Part shown: piece after piece, positions 51,174 through 59,539 of the stretch | How positions within the stretch are numbered: the stretch's first letter is position 1 | Layout: each line of letters begins with the position of its first letter | Assembly: GCA_037015955.1 (NCBI GenBank) | Contig: CP143548.1 | Span: 2,474,001 to 2,538,000, forward strand | Direction of reading: 5' to 3' | Length of the DNA stretch: 64,000 nt | Source: Lachnospiraceae bacterium JLR.KK008 | Lineage (GTDB): Bacteria; Bacillota; Clostridia; Lachnospirales; Lachnospiraceae | Program-made: the position numbers and the translations under genes | The notes under the pieces: generated by a model | The model's input: the letters and a program-made list of their open reading frames with translations, nothing else | Databases searched by the model: none | Told to the model about the DNA's origin: nothing

Positions 51174-52124
51174 TTACCCCCGTCTTTTTGACAGTCCATA
51201 CCAATAGTTTCTGTTCATACTGCACTTGATCACAAGTTTTTCCGGCAGTCTGCGATAGTTTTTTCCTAACCGGTATCCGACAAATTTCCATCCGCTCTTC
51301 CAGATCATCGGTATCATCAGCCTGCCGTTCCCGGTCTCCCGCAAATACCGGGCCGTCTCTTTCACCAGTCTGATCCCCTCCGATTCCGACTGAAACTGTG
51401 CGAACACTTCCGGATGATCGGCCTGCGAGACACCAAGATCAAAATTCCTGTGAAAATTTTGCTGCCACGTATAATTGTGCGAGTGCAGTACCCGGGCCTC
51501 CGCCACATAAGCAATCTTTCCCCCGGCGCCGGCTACACCCGCCGCATAGATCATATCTTCATTAAATATCGTATGTCGGATAAATCCTCCCAATTCGTCA
51601 AAGGTGCTCCGCTTATAGGCGGCGCAGGCGTTAGAACAGAAAAATGTCTTTATGCCCAGCTCCGGAATGTCTTCCTGTCCTTTGAGCCGCGACTGATCCG
51701 GATAATTAAAATTTTTTGTAAACTGCTCGATCGGGTCGCAGCCCTCCTTCGGCAGCTGCCTCGCATAGCTGACCGCCGCCTCCCCGGCCAGCAGAGGCTC
51801 CAGCAATTTTTCAATCACATAAGAGTCCGCCAGAACAGCATCCTGTGTCATGCAGACAAAATACGGCGCCTTAGATTTCTTTACACCCTGATTTCTCGTA
51901 TTGCCGTGATCAAATTCCCGGCTTGAGAGATGATGCAGTTCCACGTTCGGATATTTCTTCAGACCTTTCTTACCCATCTTCAGACGCTCAAAATATTTCT
52001 CTTCCGTATTCATAATGATGATCTTGTTTATTTTCACGGTCTGTGATTCCAGGCCGGTCAGCAGTTCCACAAACTCTTCCCCCGGATCACAGGTCGGTAT
52101 GATCACATCTACGATTGGTTCCAT
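51174..52124 (-). CDS. GT2-family glycosyltransferase (rhamnosyltransferase-like)
   Basis: 316 residues. GT-A fold start VDVIIPTCDPGEEFVELLTG, SREFDHGNTRNQGVKKSKAP, then FVCMTQDAVLADSYVIEKLL with the DxD-like TQDA motif near 95, and FNEDMIYAAGVAGAGGKIAY near 205. The pattern fits dTDP-rhamnose transferases of wall polysaccharides. It lies just downstream of a terminator hairpin and directly upstream of glmS in the same direction, so both are probably read from a promoter near 52140 or by read-through. Confidence 0.9.
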   Translation of the reverse strand: MEPIVDVIIPTCDPGEEFVELLTGLESQTVKINKIIIMNTEEKYFERLKMGKKGLKKYPNVELHHLSSREFDHGNTRNQGVKKSKAPYFVCMTQDAVLADSYVIEKLLEPLLAGEAAVSYARQLPKEGCDPIEQFTKNFNYPDQSRLKGQEDIPELGIKTFFCSNACAAYKRSTFDELGGFIRHTIFNEDMIYAAGVAGAGGKIAYVAEARVLHSHNYTWQQNFHRNFDLGVSQADHPEVFAQFQSESEGIRLVKETARYLRETGNGRLMIPMIWKSGWKFVGYRLGKNYRRLPEKLVIKCSMNRNYWYGLSKRRG

Positions 52125-52148
52125 TGCCCTTGTTTCCTTTCAAGCAGA

Positions 52149-52173
52149 AAAAGGGGCCAGTTTACGGCCCCTT
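52149..52173 (-). terminator. Terminator after the LCP gene
   Basis: AAGGGGCC (52151-52158) / GGCCCCTT (52166-52173), followed on the minus strand by TTTTTCTGC. It ends 20 bases after the LCP stop and only about 25 bases before the next gene. Confidence 0.75.
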
Positions 52174-52193
52174 CCGATTTTTGATCTTCCTGT

Positions 52194-53729
52194 CTATTCA
52201 TTTCCTTCATCCGCAGCCGCCACTTCATTTTCCTCTTTCTGTGTGAATTCATCGGCAGCGGTATCCGCATATTTGCCCGTATCGCTTGATACTTTCTTGC
52301 TGAATTCCTGAACTTCCGGCGAAACCTGATAATCGCTTTCATCAAACAGGAACCTATGCAGTTCCACGACATTCCGCTCAAGATCCATGGGAATGACGCA
52401 GCTTCCTTTCTTGACCGTGCCCGTCGTACGGTACTGCTCAAAGGGGAAGCCATCGTTGGCAACGATGCTGTATTTCGGCAGGTCCTTCATCACACTGAGA
52501 ATCTCCTTAATGTCAAGAGAGGTGGAAATATTCCCCATCACACCGTTGGCGATGTCATTGAGCGTACCGACATCGGCCTTTTTCGCCTTCTCGGAAACTG
52601 CCATGATCACGTCGCGCTGACGCTGTGCACGCTGGAAATCATTGCCGATATAACGGATACGGCAATAAGCCGTCGCCTGCAGGCCGTTGAGAGTCTGCAA
52701 ACCGCCGTGTTCCACCGGAGTATAGTCCACGCCCTCTTTGGCCGTAAAGTTTACGCCGTCACTCGTCGTACCGACCATACTGATCTGATAATCATTCAGA
52801 TAGGAGACTTCGGCGTCGGTCACATTGATTTCCACGCCTCCCAGTGCATCGATGACCTCAATCAGACCGTCAAAGCCAACGGTAATATAATCCGTAATAT
52901 TCAGATCCAGGTTACGGTTCAGCATCATGATCGCCTGCTCCGGACCGCCCTTGGCGTAAGCCGCATTACATTTGTTATAAGTATCATTGCCAAGGTTCAG
53001 ATACGTGTCACGGAAGACAGAAATGAGCTTTACGTCACCGGTATCCTGATTGATGGAAGCGATGATGATCGTATCGCTGCGGGTACCTTTCCCGAGTGAA
53101 CCTTCCCTGGAATCCACACCGAACAGAGCAATGTTCCGGTATCCTTTCATGACTTCATTCGTCTCGACCGTCTCATTCATCTCCATAACGATATTTTCTT
53201 CGTCAATCTTGATCTTCTCCATTTTCTCTGTCTTCATGACAGTGTAGAGTACGCCAAGCATGACAAACAGCAGGATGATTTCTGCCGCAAATAATATGAT
53301 CCTCTTACGCCGCTTTGCCGCTCTCTTTTTCGCAGAAAGTCTTCTGCCACCCGAGCCTCTCCCGCTTCCCGAACGCCGCGGACCGCCTGCACTCTCCGCA
53401 TACCTTCTCGAGCCGCCTTCGCTCTCCGCATACCTTCTCGAGCTACCGGCGCTTTCCCCATATCTCCTTGCACTGCCCGAACTTTCCGAATGTCTCCGCG
53501 AACTGCCCATGCTCTCCGCACGTCTCCGCGTGCCGCCTTCACTCTCCGCATATCTTCTCGAGCTGCCGGCGCTTTCCCTGTATCTCATCTCGCCGGCATT
53601 TCTCGAACTGCCGGCGCTTCTTGCATGATCTGGTCTTCTCGAACCGCCGGGATTCCTGGCGCTGCCGGCGCTTCTTGCATTTCTTGTACTGCCTGCATCT
53701 CTCGCACTCCTCGCATTCTTTGTTGACAT
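52194..53729 (-). CDS. LCP-family cell-wall glycan ligase with repetitive basic tail
   Basis: Start at ATG 53729 (MSTKNARSARDAG) because GGGAG precedes it; an upstream in-frame ATG has none. 511 residues. Residues 1-130 are cytoplasmic Arg/Ser/Gly/Glu repeats (units like SSRRYAESEGG), followed by a basic stretch and one membrane segment (IILFAAEIILLFVMLGVLYTV). The outside LytR-CpsA-Psr domain has NIALFGVDSREGSLGKGTRSD near 200, SVFRDTYLNLG and CRIRYIGNDFQRAQRQRDVI, the Arg/Asp pocket for polyprenyl pyrophosphate. It attaches lipid-linked glycan to peptidoglycan, which fits its neighbour, the initiating transferase. Confidence 0.92.
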   Translation of the reverse strand: MSTKNARSARDAGSTRNARSAGSARNPGGSRRPDHARSAGSSRNAGEMRYRESAGSSRRYAESEGGTRRRAESMGSSRRHSESSGSARRYGESAGSSRRYAESEGGSRRYAESAGGPRRSGSGRGSGGRRLSAKKRAAKRRKRIILFAAEIILLFVMLGVLYTVMKTEKMEKIKIDEENIVMEMNETVETNEVMKGYRNIALFGVDSREGSLGKGTRSDTIIIASINQDTGDVKLISVFRDTYLNLGNDTYNKCNAAYAKGGPEQAIMMLNRNLDLNITDYITVGFDGLIEVIDALGGVEINVTDAEVSYLNDYQISMVGTTSDGVNFTAKEGVDYTPVEHGGLQTLNGLQATAYCRIRYIGNDFQRAQRQRDVIMAVSEKAKKADVGTLNDIANGVMGNISTSLDIKEILSVMKDLPKYSIVANDGFPFEQYRTTGTVKKGSCVIPMDLERNVVELHRFLFDESDYQVSPEVQEFSKKVSSDTGKYADTAADEFTQKEENEVAAADEGNE

Positions 53730-53761
53730 CTTACTTATCTCCCTTGTCATTTGCATGTACG

Positions 53762-55171
53762 TTAATATGCGTTTTTATTAATAAACCCTTTGAAAATCGT
53801 CAAAAACAGAATCTTAATGTCAAGTCCCATCGTCCAGTTTTCAATATAGAAAATATCATAATCAATCCTTCTGCGGATCGAAGTATCGCCCCTGTAGCCA
53901 TTGATCTGCGCCCATCCGGTCAACCCCGGCCTCACCTGATGCTTGATCATATAGCGAGGGATCTCTTCTTTGAATTTTTCGACAAAGAGAGGCCGCTCCG
54001 GCCTCGGCCCTACGAGACTCATATCCCCGCGCAGAATATTGTAGAGCTGGGGGAACTCGTCCAGGCTTGTCATACGCAGGAATTTTCCTACTTTTGTCAC
54101 CCGCGGATCGTTTTTCACAGTCCACGCCTTTTTCTCTGCCGACTCTTTCTGGATCGCCATGGTCCGGAACTTGTACATCTGGAACGGTTTGTTGTGAAGC
54201 CCGATCCGTTCCTGTTTAAAAATAATCGGTCCCGGGCTTGAGAGTTTTACCGCAAGCGCAGTCAGCAGCATGATCGGGGACACGAGTACGAGTCCCACTG
54301 CCGAGCCCACAACATCCACCGTCCGCTTCAAGATCCAGTTTAATGTGTTGGTGAGCGGCACATATCTGATATTGATGACCGGAAGTCCCATCAGATCTTC
54401 CGTATAAGGTCTGCTCGGTATGAGACTGTTATAATCCGGTATGAACTTAGTATGCACACCAGACTTCTCACATAAATCAACAATTTTTTCCAATCTGCCG
54501 TAATCCTGCAAAGATAAGGTAATAGCAATTTCATCCAGCCTGTTTTCCGGAAGGATGATCGTCAGATTGGCGATAGAGCCTAACACCTTGACTCCTTTAT
54601 ATAAAGTACCTCTCGGCACTCTGTCATCAAGAATTCCTCTGACTACATATCCCCACTGCGGATTGGCATTAATTCTTGTAATATATTCCTCGGCCGCTCT
54701 GGAATAGCCCACGAGCAGAATATATTTCAGGTTATATCCTTTTCTGCGGAAATATTGCAGCAGATTGCGCAGGATCTGCCTGCTCAGCGTCGTCAGCACA
54801 ATATTAATCACGTAAAAGATAAAGATCATCGTACGCGAAAAGTTGGGCTGGTTGACAACATACAGCGCCACGATAAAGAGCAGAGCGCCGACCGTATTCG
54901 ACTTTAAAATCCCATATACTTCATACTTTCTGCGCGCCGTCCGCTTTGACGTGTACATATTGAATGAATAATAGAGGATAATATAGCCCGGCACAATAAA
55001 ATAAAGGGCGTAGAAGTAAGTTTCCATCCCCAGAACACCTACGCCCAGTCTCTTTGTCGCAAAAACGCTCTCAAACTTCAAATACCACGCCAGCATATAG
55101 GAGCATGCCACGATAACAGCGTCGATCAACAAATGCAATCTGTTAAAATATTTCTGATTATCTTTTATCAT
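53762..55171 (-). CDS. Polyprenyl glycosylphosphotransferase (WcaJ/CpsE type)
   Basis: 469 residues. Four to five N-terminal membrane segments, a CoA-binding-like Rossmann domain (YNLKYILLVGYSRAAEEYIT), then the catalytic domain: KRTVDVVGSAVGLVLVSPIM, PGPIIFKQERIGLHNKPFQM, YKFRTM and GPRPERPLFVEKF, ending VRPGLTGWAQINGY. It moves a sugar-1-phosphate from a UDP-sugar to undecaprenyl phosphate, the first step of an exopolysaccharide or wall glycan. It is followed by the LCP gene 32 bases on, an initiation-attachment pairing. Confidence 0.95.
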   Translation of the reverse strand: MIKDNQKYFNRLHLLIDAVIVACSYMLAWYLKFESVFATKRLGVGVLGMETYFYALYFIVPGYIILYYSFNMYTSKRTARRKYEVYGILKSNTVGALLFIVALYVVNQPNFSRTMIFIFYVINIVLTTLSRQILRNLLQYFRRKGYNLKYILLVGYSRAAEEYITRINANPQWGYVVRGILDDRVPRGTLYKGVKVLGSIANLTIILPENRLDEIAITLSLQDYGRLEKIVDLCEKSGVHTKFIPDYNSLIPSRPYTEDLMGLPVINIRYVPLTNTLNWILKRTVDVVGSAVGLVLVSPIMLLTALAVKLSSPGPIIFKQERIGLHNKPFQMYKFRTMAIQKESAEKKAWTVKNDPRVTKVGKFLRMTSLDEFPQLYNILRGDMSLVGPRPERPLFVEKFKEEIPRYMIKHQVRPGLTGWAQINGYRGDTSIRRRIDYDIFYIENWTMGLDIKILFLTIFKGFINKNAY

Positions 55172-55243
55172 AACGGCACACTGCAGCTCCTGTTCTCATA
55201 ACATATTACAATAATATTACGAAAAGTACAACTTAAATTTTTC

Positions 55244-56326
55244 TTAACAAAACAGACGGCGTACAAAGAGATTATACAGCAGTTCTCCCTGTATGCGGAG
55301 ACAGGCAGGAAAAAAATGCCTGCAAAAAGGGATTCTGCGGGCTTTTCCCTCCTCGGAAAGGCATAGCTTCAGCCCCTTCCAAAGCCCCTTTACATAGATC
55401 CGTCCGAAGCCTTTTCTTAAAAAAAATAAATATTTGACCAGAAATCCCAGCAACAAAAACGGCAGATTAACCGCAATCTGCAGCGCCGGCATATTCTTCC
55501 CGATCAGATAGACACTGTTTCTGGAAGAAAGTCTTATTTTAAATTCATTGTACCGGGACCCGGAGGATGCGCTCCCTGCGTGATATACGACCGCCTCCGG
55601 CGCATACCGGTTGCGATAGCCATGAAGCCGCGCCCGGTAACCGATGTCGATGTCTTCCAGATAGGCAAAATGCGCTTCGTCAAAAAGTCCCAGCTCCCGG
55701 AGCACATCCGTCCGGTAAATGGCCGCTCCCCCACAGGCGGCAAAGACATCGCAGGGCTTCTGATAACGCGTCCGGCTCCTGCCTTTTCCCCTTGCGAACG
55801 CCCAGCCAAGCGCACAGTAATAATCCCCCGCGTCATCAATGATCTCCGGATTGTCCATACACAGCATCTTCGCCCCCGCGGAAAAATACCGGTCACTTTC
55901 CATGACCGCAGCCGTCAGCCGGGTAACAAACTGTGACTCCACTGTCGTGTCATTATTGAGCAGGATGACAAATGGCGTACAGGCCGCGCTAATGCCTGCA
56001 TTGACAGCCGCACAAAATCCCCGGTTCTCCGGGAAGCGGATCAGCGTCACCGCCGGAAACTCCCGCTCCACCAGCGCTGCGCTGCCATCCGTGGAACCGT
56101 TATCCACGACGATGACCGGAACGCTCTCTTCTTCACAGGCAGACAGCGACCGCAGACAGTTTCCCAGATATTTTATGCCGTTCAGATTGGGAATCACGAC
56201 GGTTGTCTTCTTTCTTATCCCCGCTATTGCGTTATTTGATGTTACTTCACTTGCCGTTCCTTTATTTGTCATTCCTGTATATTCTGATCTTTTTCTCTGC
56301 TTCTCGTTTACTGCCTTTTCTGTCAT
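55244..56326 (-). CDS. GT2-family glycosyltransferase
   Basis: Start at ATG 56326 (MTEKAVNEKQ), overlapping the previous stop as ATGA; 360 residues. GT-A core TTVVIPNLNGIKYLGNCL near 42, VVDNGSTDGSAALVE, VILLNNDTTVESQFV with the NND nucleotide/metal motif near 120, and YLEDIDIGYRARLHGYRNRY near 225. One or two hydrophobic helices near the C-terminus (LPFLLLGFLVKYLFFL) suggest membrane attachment. It extends a lipid-linked glycan in the cytoplasm; donor sugar unknown. Confidence 0.92.
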   Translation of the reverse strand: MTEKAVNEKQRKRSEYTGMTNKGTASEVTSNNAIAGIRKKTTVVIPNLNGIKYLGNCLRSLSACEEESVPVIVVDNGSTDGSAALVEREFPAVTLIRFPENRGFCAAVNAGISAACTPFVILLNNDTTVESQFVTRLTAAVMESDRYFSAGAKMLCMDNPEIIDDAGDYYCALGWAFARGKGRSRTRYQKPCDVFAACGGAAIYRTDVLRELGLFDEAHFAYLEDIDIGYRARLHGYRNRYAPEAVVYHAGSASSGSRYNEFKIRLSSRNSVYLIGKNMPALQIAVNLPFLLLGFLVKYLFFLRKGFGRIYVKGLWKGLKLCLSEEGKARRIPFCRHFFPACLRIQGELLYNLFVRRLFC

Positions 56327-57618
56327 CTCTTCTCCATCAGCGGGTCCCACAGAAGCCGATACCCCAGCTTCGCGGCTTCCCTGCCAAAATGCAGGCTGGC
56401 CGCCACCGGGTCCGGCTGCGCATTCCGAATCTGCTCCAGCAAAGGACGCAGCTGCGGACGCACCCGCATATTCCGTATATCGACGGCATCGACGTCCTGC
56501 TGCAGCACAGCACGGTGCATCGTACCGCTGAAGTGCACTGGCAGGCCCTCATACAGAACATGGCCGTCTGCCTCGTAAGCGCCGCCCGTGATCCTGCCCC
56601 GGCTGACAATACGTCCGCCGACCGCTGCCAGATCACTGCGCTGCTCCAAAATGTCTCCCGCATATTCGACCCGGAAAAAGCCGAGGTGCCTTGTATGTGT
56701 CACCTGCACCTTCCATCCCCGCTGCCTGCAAAAATCCTCGACCGCCCGCTTTCCTGCCTCATAGGCATACGCTTTGCTCTGCGGATTCTCAGCCGTCGAA
56801 CCGTCATGACAGCGCCAGTGATAGAGCACATAGGGCACATGAACGATCGTCTCCGTGCGCTCCCACAGCTCTGCGGCTGCCCGCAGCACCAGGTCATGAT
56901 CCTGTGCGCCGTCATATTCACTGCGAAAGCCGAGAGAACGGATCAGCGGTGTCCTCATCACCATAAAATGACAGATGTAATTATTGCTTAATATTAAATC
57001 AAGATTGAATTTATTTTTAAGGTGTGGCTCGTAAAACCGCGACATATCCGCATCACCTTTGTCTTCATCGGAATAGAGTACCTGCGGCCCTTCCCCGTAC
57101 GTCTCACGATAGTCATGGATTGCTTCCATCACCCGGTACAGCGCGTCCGCTTCCAGTGTATCGTCATGATCGAGCAGACCTACATAGCTGCCTCTGACTG
57201 CCTGCAGCGCCTCATTGGTATTTTCCGATATTCCTCTGTTTTCCTCCAGCCTCAGATAGCGGATCCGGCTGTCTTTATAGTATTTCATAACTTCCAGGAG
57301 TTTATCCGAGTCACTGGCATCTGCAATGATCAGTTCAAACCGCTCATACGTCTGCGCAAGTACCGAATCTATCATCTCCCGGAACTGGCGGACCTCTGTC
57401 TCGTAGGCCGGCACAAGGATGCTGAACCATTCCTCCTCGTTCCAGAGCGTCTTTCTCTGTCGTTCCTGCTCCTGCGGAGAGACAATCCGTTTCTCATAAC
57501 ACACGTTTTTATTCTGAATCCGCTCCAGCGCCGCATAGAAAGCCGGCAGCAATCCGTTTTTCTTAAAATAACGATATGTTTTTTTTAAGTCAGACAGTCT
57601 GATCATTGCCTTCGCCAT
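56323..57618 (-). CDS. GT2-family glycosyltransferase
   Basis: 431 residues, GGGAGA before ATG. An N-terminal helix (YRYFKKNGLLPAFYAALERI) is followed by WFSILVPAYETEVRQFREMI near 65, EENRGISENTNEALQ, VGLLDHDDTLEADALYRVME with the DHDD motif near 155, LILSNNYICHFMVMRTPLI, and the EYDGAQDHDLVLRAA acceptor loop. The later half (HLGFFRVEYAGDILEQRSDL) is a shorter second domain. It resembles the N-terminal half of the 672-residue enzyme at 61309, so the two may be paralogues adding different residues to the same glycan. Confidence 0.92.
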   Translation of the reverse strand: MAKAMIRLSDLKKTYRYFKKNGLLPAFYAALERIQNKNVCYEKRIVSPQEQERQRKTLWNEEEWFSILVPAYETEVRQFREMIDSVLAQTYERFELIIADASDSDKLLEVMKYYKDSRIRYLRLEENRGISENTNEALQAVRGSYVGLLDHDDTLEADALYRVMEAIHDYRETYGEGPQVLYSDEDKGDADMSRFYEPHLKNKFNLDLILSNNYICHFMVMRTPLIRSLGFRSEYDGAQDHDLVLRAAAELWERTETIVHVPYVLYHWRCHDGSTAENPQSKAYAYEAGKRAVEDFCRQRGWKVQVTHTRHLGFFRVEYAGDILEQRSDLAAVGGRIVSRGRITGGAYEADGHVLYEGLPVHFSGTMHRAVLQQDVDAVDIRNMRVRPQLRPLLEQIRNAQPDPVAASLHFGREAAKLGYRLLWDPLMEKR

Positions 57619-57631
57619 AGTATCTCCCTGG

Positions 57632-57667
57632 AGGGAAAAAGGATTCTGCGGATGCAGAATCCTTTTT
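57632..57667 (-). terminator. Terminator after the DUF4956 gene
   Basis: AAAAAGGATTCTGC (57636-57649), loop GGAT, GCAGAATCCTTTTT (57654-57667), a perfect 14-base-pair stem with T run on the minus strand. It separates the DUF4956/VTC unit from the downstream glycosyltransferases. Confidence 0.85.
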
Positions 57668-57690
57668 GCTCTTCATTCTTCTTCAAATTA

Positions 57691-58365
57691 TCAGAAATTC
57701 ACTTCCCCGTCGTGGGCAAGCAGGGATACCCCTGACACCCCGTCTAACGCCTGCAGCTTTGTCAACATCTCCGACGGTTCTTTTACTCTGCATTCGATCA
57801 CGAAATCGACTCCCGCCACGGAAGCATTCCTTGATCTGACGGAAACATGTTTTGCCTTCGCCTTCACAAGATCCATGATCTCCTTCTCTCTCTCCAAAGA
57901 GTTACAGTTGACGACAAGAATCCCGCTGGCGCTGCCTGTCGGCGTCAGCTCCAGCGCAAACAGCCCGATTGTCACGATCAGTGAGGAGATGACTGCAATC
58001 TCATAGATACCTGCGCCGCAAATGATTCCCACACTGATCGACCAGAACAGAAACACCAGATCTTTCGGGTCCTTGACCGCCGTACGGAACCGCACGATCG
58101 ACAGCGCGCCGACCATACCGAGAGAGATCGCCAGGTTAGACTGCATCGCCAGAATGATACTCGCCGTGATGACTGCAATCGCCGCCAGAGACACGTTGAA
58201 CGTCTTATTATAAAATGTCTTTCTCGCGGAAAGATAATAGACGATAAAAATATATAGTGCCAGAACAATCGTGATCGCCAGTGTCACACAAACTGTCACT
58301 GTCGTAATGCTGCTTCCCGTAAAGCTCTCTAACACGGACTTCTTTATGATGTCTCTGAAACTCAT
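57691..58365 (-). CDS. DUF4956 membrane protein, partner of the VTC-domain polymerase
   Basis: 224 residues. Four membrane segments in the first 140 (TVTVCVTLAITIVLALYIFI, NVSLAAIAVITASIILAM, SIVRFRTAVKDPKDLVFLFW, then FEIAVIS-like), followed by a cytoplasmic ferredoxin-like domain (GILVVNCNSLEREKEIMDLV). The RFRTAVKDPKDL loop is the family's conserved motif. DUF4956 genes typically sit beside VTC-domain genes, as here (4-base overlap). It may form the channel or regulatory part of the polyphosphate machine; function not established. Confidence 0.88.
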   Translation of the reverse strand: MSFRDIIKKSVLESFTGSSITTVTVCVTLAITIVLALYIFIVYYLSARKTFYNKTFNVSLAAIAVITASIILAMQSNLAISLGMVGALSIVRFRTAVKDPKDLVFLFWSISVGIICGAGIYEIAVISSLIVTIGLFALELTPTGSASGILVVNCNSLEREKEIMDLVKAKAKHVSVRSRNASVAGVDFVIECRVKEPSEMLTKLQALDGVSGVSLLAHDGEVNF

Positions 58366-59090
58366 CGTAGCCTACCTCCTGCACAGGGAACTGTGTACTT
58401 TCTTCCTAAATAGTATTTGGAAAAGCTCGTCTGCTGTAATCTGCCGATCTCCAGGTTGTCTCTGAGAAAGGAAGGAAGATACTCGTCAAACTTCACTTCC
58501 ATCAACTGCTGCCCTCTGGCAAGCACTGGATAACGCAGGTCGTCCTTCTCAAAGAAACGCTTCACTTCCATGGAAGAAGTGATGTTTCTGTCAAAGGTAA
58601 TGCGCACATTGCCCGACCGATAGATGAAAGGAATTCTCTCATATTCCACGATCGTCCTGGCCCGCATCCCCCGGGTCATCATCAGCACGAGAAACTGTTT
58701 CAACACTTCCTCATACTGCTGTACTGACTGCTCGTCCATCGGGAGCGGAACGCCCTTCAGGAGAAGGTCACACTGCGCACGTGTCAGGGGCGCAGATTCC
58801 TTGCAGGTCATGCCATTTTTCTTACTCTTGCGCTCAAGCCGTATCTTTTTGTCCGATACATTATAGATCCTGATCCTGTATTTCGCTCTTTCGTTGATGC
58901 CATCCTCATTCTCATGGAAACAACTGTCTCTGTAATCGTCAAAATAGACACTGCGAATCCAGTAATGTCCTTCTTCTCCCACATGGCTGTCAAGCGGGAT
59001 CAGATTTTTCAGACGATAATACAACAGCGCTTTTTCTTTCTCATCGATCAGAAACTTATATTCATGTCTGTACTGTCTTTGCCCTTCCAT
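58362..59090 (-). CDS. VTC-domain polyphosphate polymerase
   Basis: 242 residues. The triphosphate-tunnel fold motifs are in order: RHEYKFLIDEKEKALL, WIRSVYFDDY, KYRIRIYN, IRLERKSKKNG, RARTIVEYERIPF, VRITFDRNI, MEVKFDEYLPSFL and SKYYLGR. The Arg, Lys and Glu residues line the tunnel that in yeast Vtc4 builds polyphosphate from ATP. It overlaps the DUF4956 gene (ATGA). Located inside a glycan locus, it may supply phosphate polymer for the cell surface or an energy store; that is inference. Confidence 0.9.
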   Translation of the reverse strand: MEGQRQYRHEYKFLIDEKEKALLYYRLKNLIPLDSHVGEEGHYWIRSVYFDDYRDSCFHENEDGINERAKYRIRIYNVSDKKIRLERKSKKNGMTCKESAPLTRAQCDLLLKGVPLPMDEQSVQQYEEVLKQFLVLMMTRGMRARTIVEYERIPFIYRSGNVRITFDRNITSSMEVKRFFEKDDLRYPVLARGQQLMEVKFDEYLPSFLRDNLEIGRLQQTSFSKYYLGRKYTVPCAGGRLR

Positions 59091-59100
59091 GCTGTCTCTG

Positions 59101-59529
59101 TCACGCTTTCTTTTCCAGAAAAATTTTTCTCGTTATGAAATTATAAACCATAACAATACCGGTGGCAATAACTTTTCCAAAAGTTTCCGCCCACTGTCTG
59201 CTCAGCGCCGCCGCCAGCGCGGGCATATGGTCATAGATCCCGCCGATGCAGAGGAAGATAATCAGCTCGTTCAGGACAAGGCCGATCACGCTCAGAACCG
59301 TAAAGACGGCAAACTCCGCCCTTTTATCGATATTGTCTCTACGCTCGAACACAAACTTCATGCTGGCCACATAGTTAAAAACAAGCGAAATCGTGAACCC
59401 AAAAAAGTTGGCGATCAGATAGTTTATGCCAAAAACACTGGAAAGGAGTTTAAAAATGCCAAAGTCAATGAAAAAGGCCAAAAACCCTACGACACCGAAT
59501 TTTAAGATCTGATCCATTAATTTCTTCAT
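59101..59529 (-). CDS. GtrA-family membrane protein
   Basis: 142 residues with four membrane segments: FGVVGFLAFFIDFGIFKLLS, INYLIANFFGFTISLVFNYV with the family NY motif, FTVLSVIGLVLNELIIFLCI and FGKVIATGIVMVYNFITRKI. The family is linked to moving lipid-linked sugars (polyprenyl-phosphate-glucose) across the membrane or to glycan modification. Ten bases before the VTC-domain gene start and in the same operon as the sugar mutase. Confidence 0.9.
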   Translation of the reverse strand: MKKLMDQILKFGVVGFLAFFIDFGIFKLLSSVFGINYLIANFFGFTISLVFNYVASMKFVFERRDNIDKRAEFAVFTVLSVIGLVLNELIIFLCIGGIYDHMPALAAALSRQWAETFGKVIATGIVMVYNFITRKIFLEKKA

Positions 59530-59539
59530 AATACTGCCT

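Noticed and set aside
49689-51191. A 500-codon open frame on the plus strand opposite glmS
   Set aside because: It is the antisense of a strongly conserved gene; composition is unlike a protein (many Arg, His, Ile without motif) and there is no ribosome-binding site.
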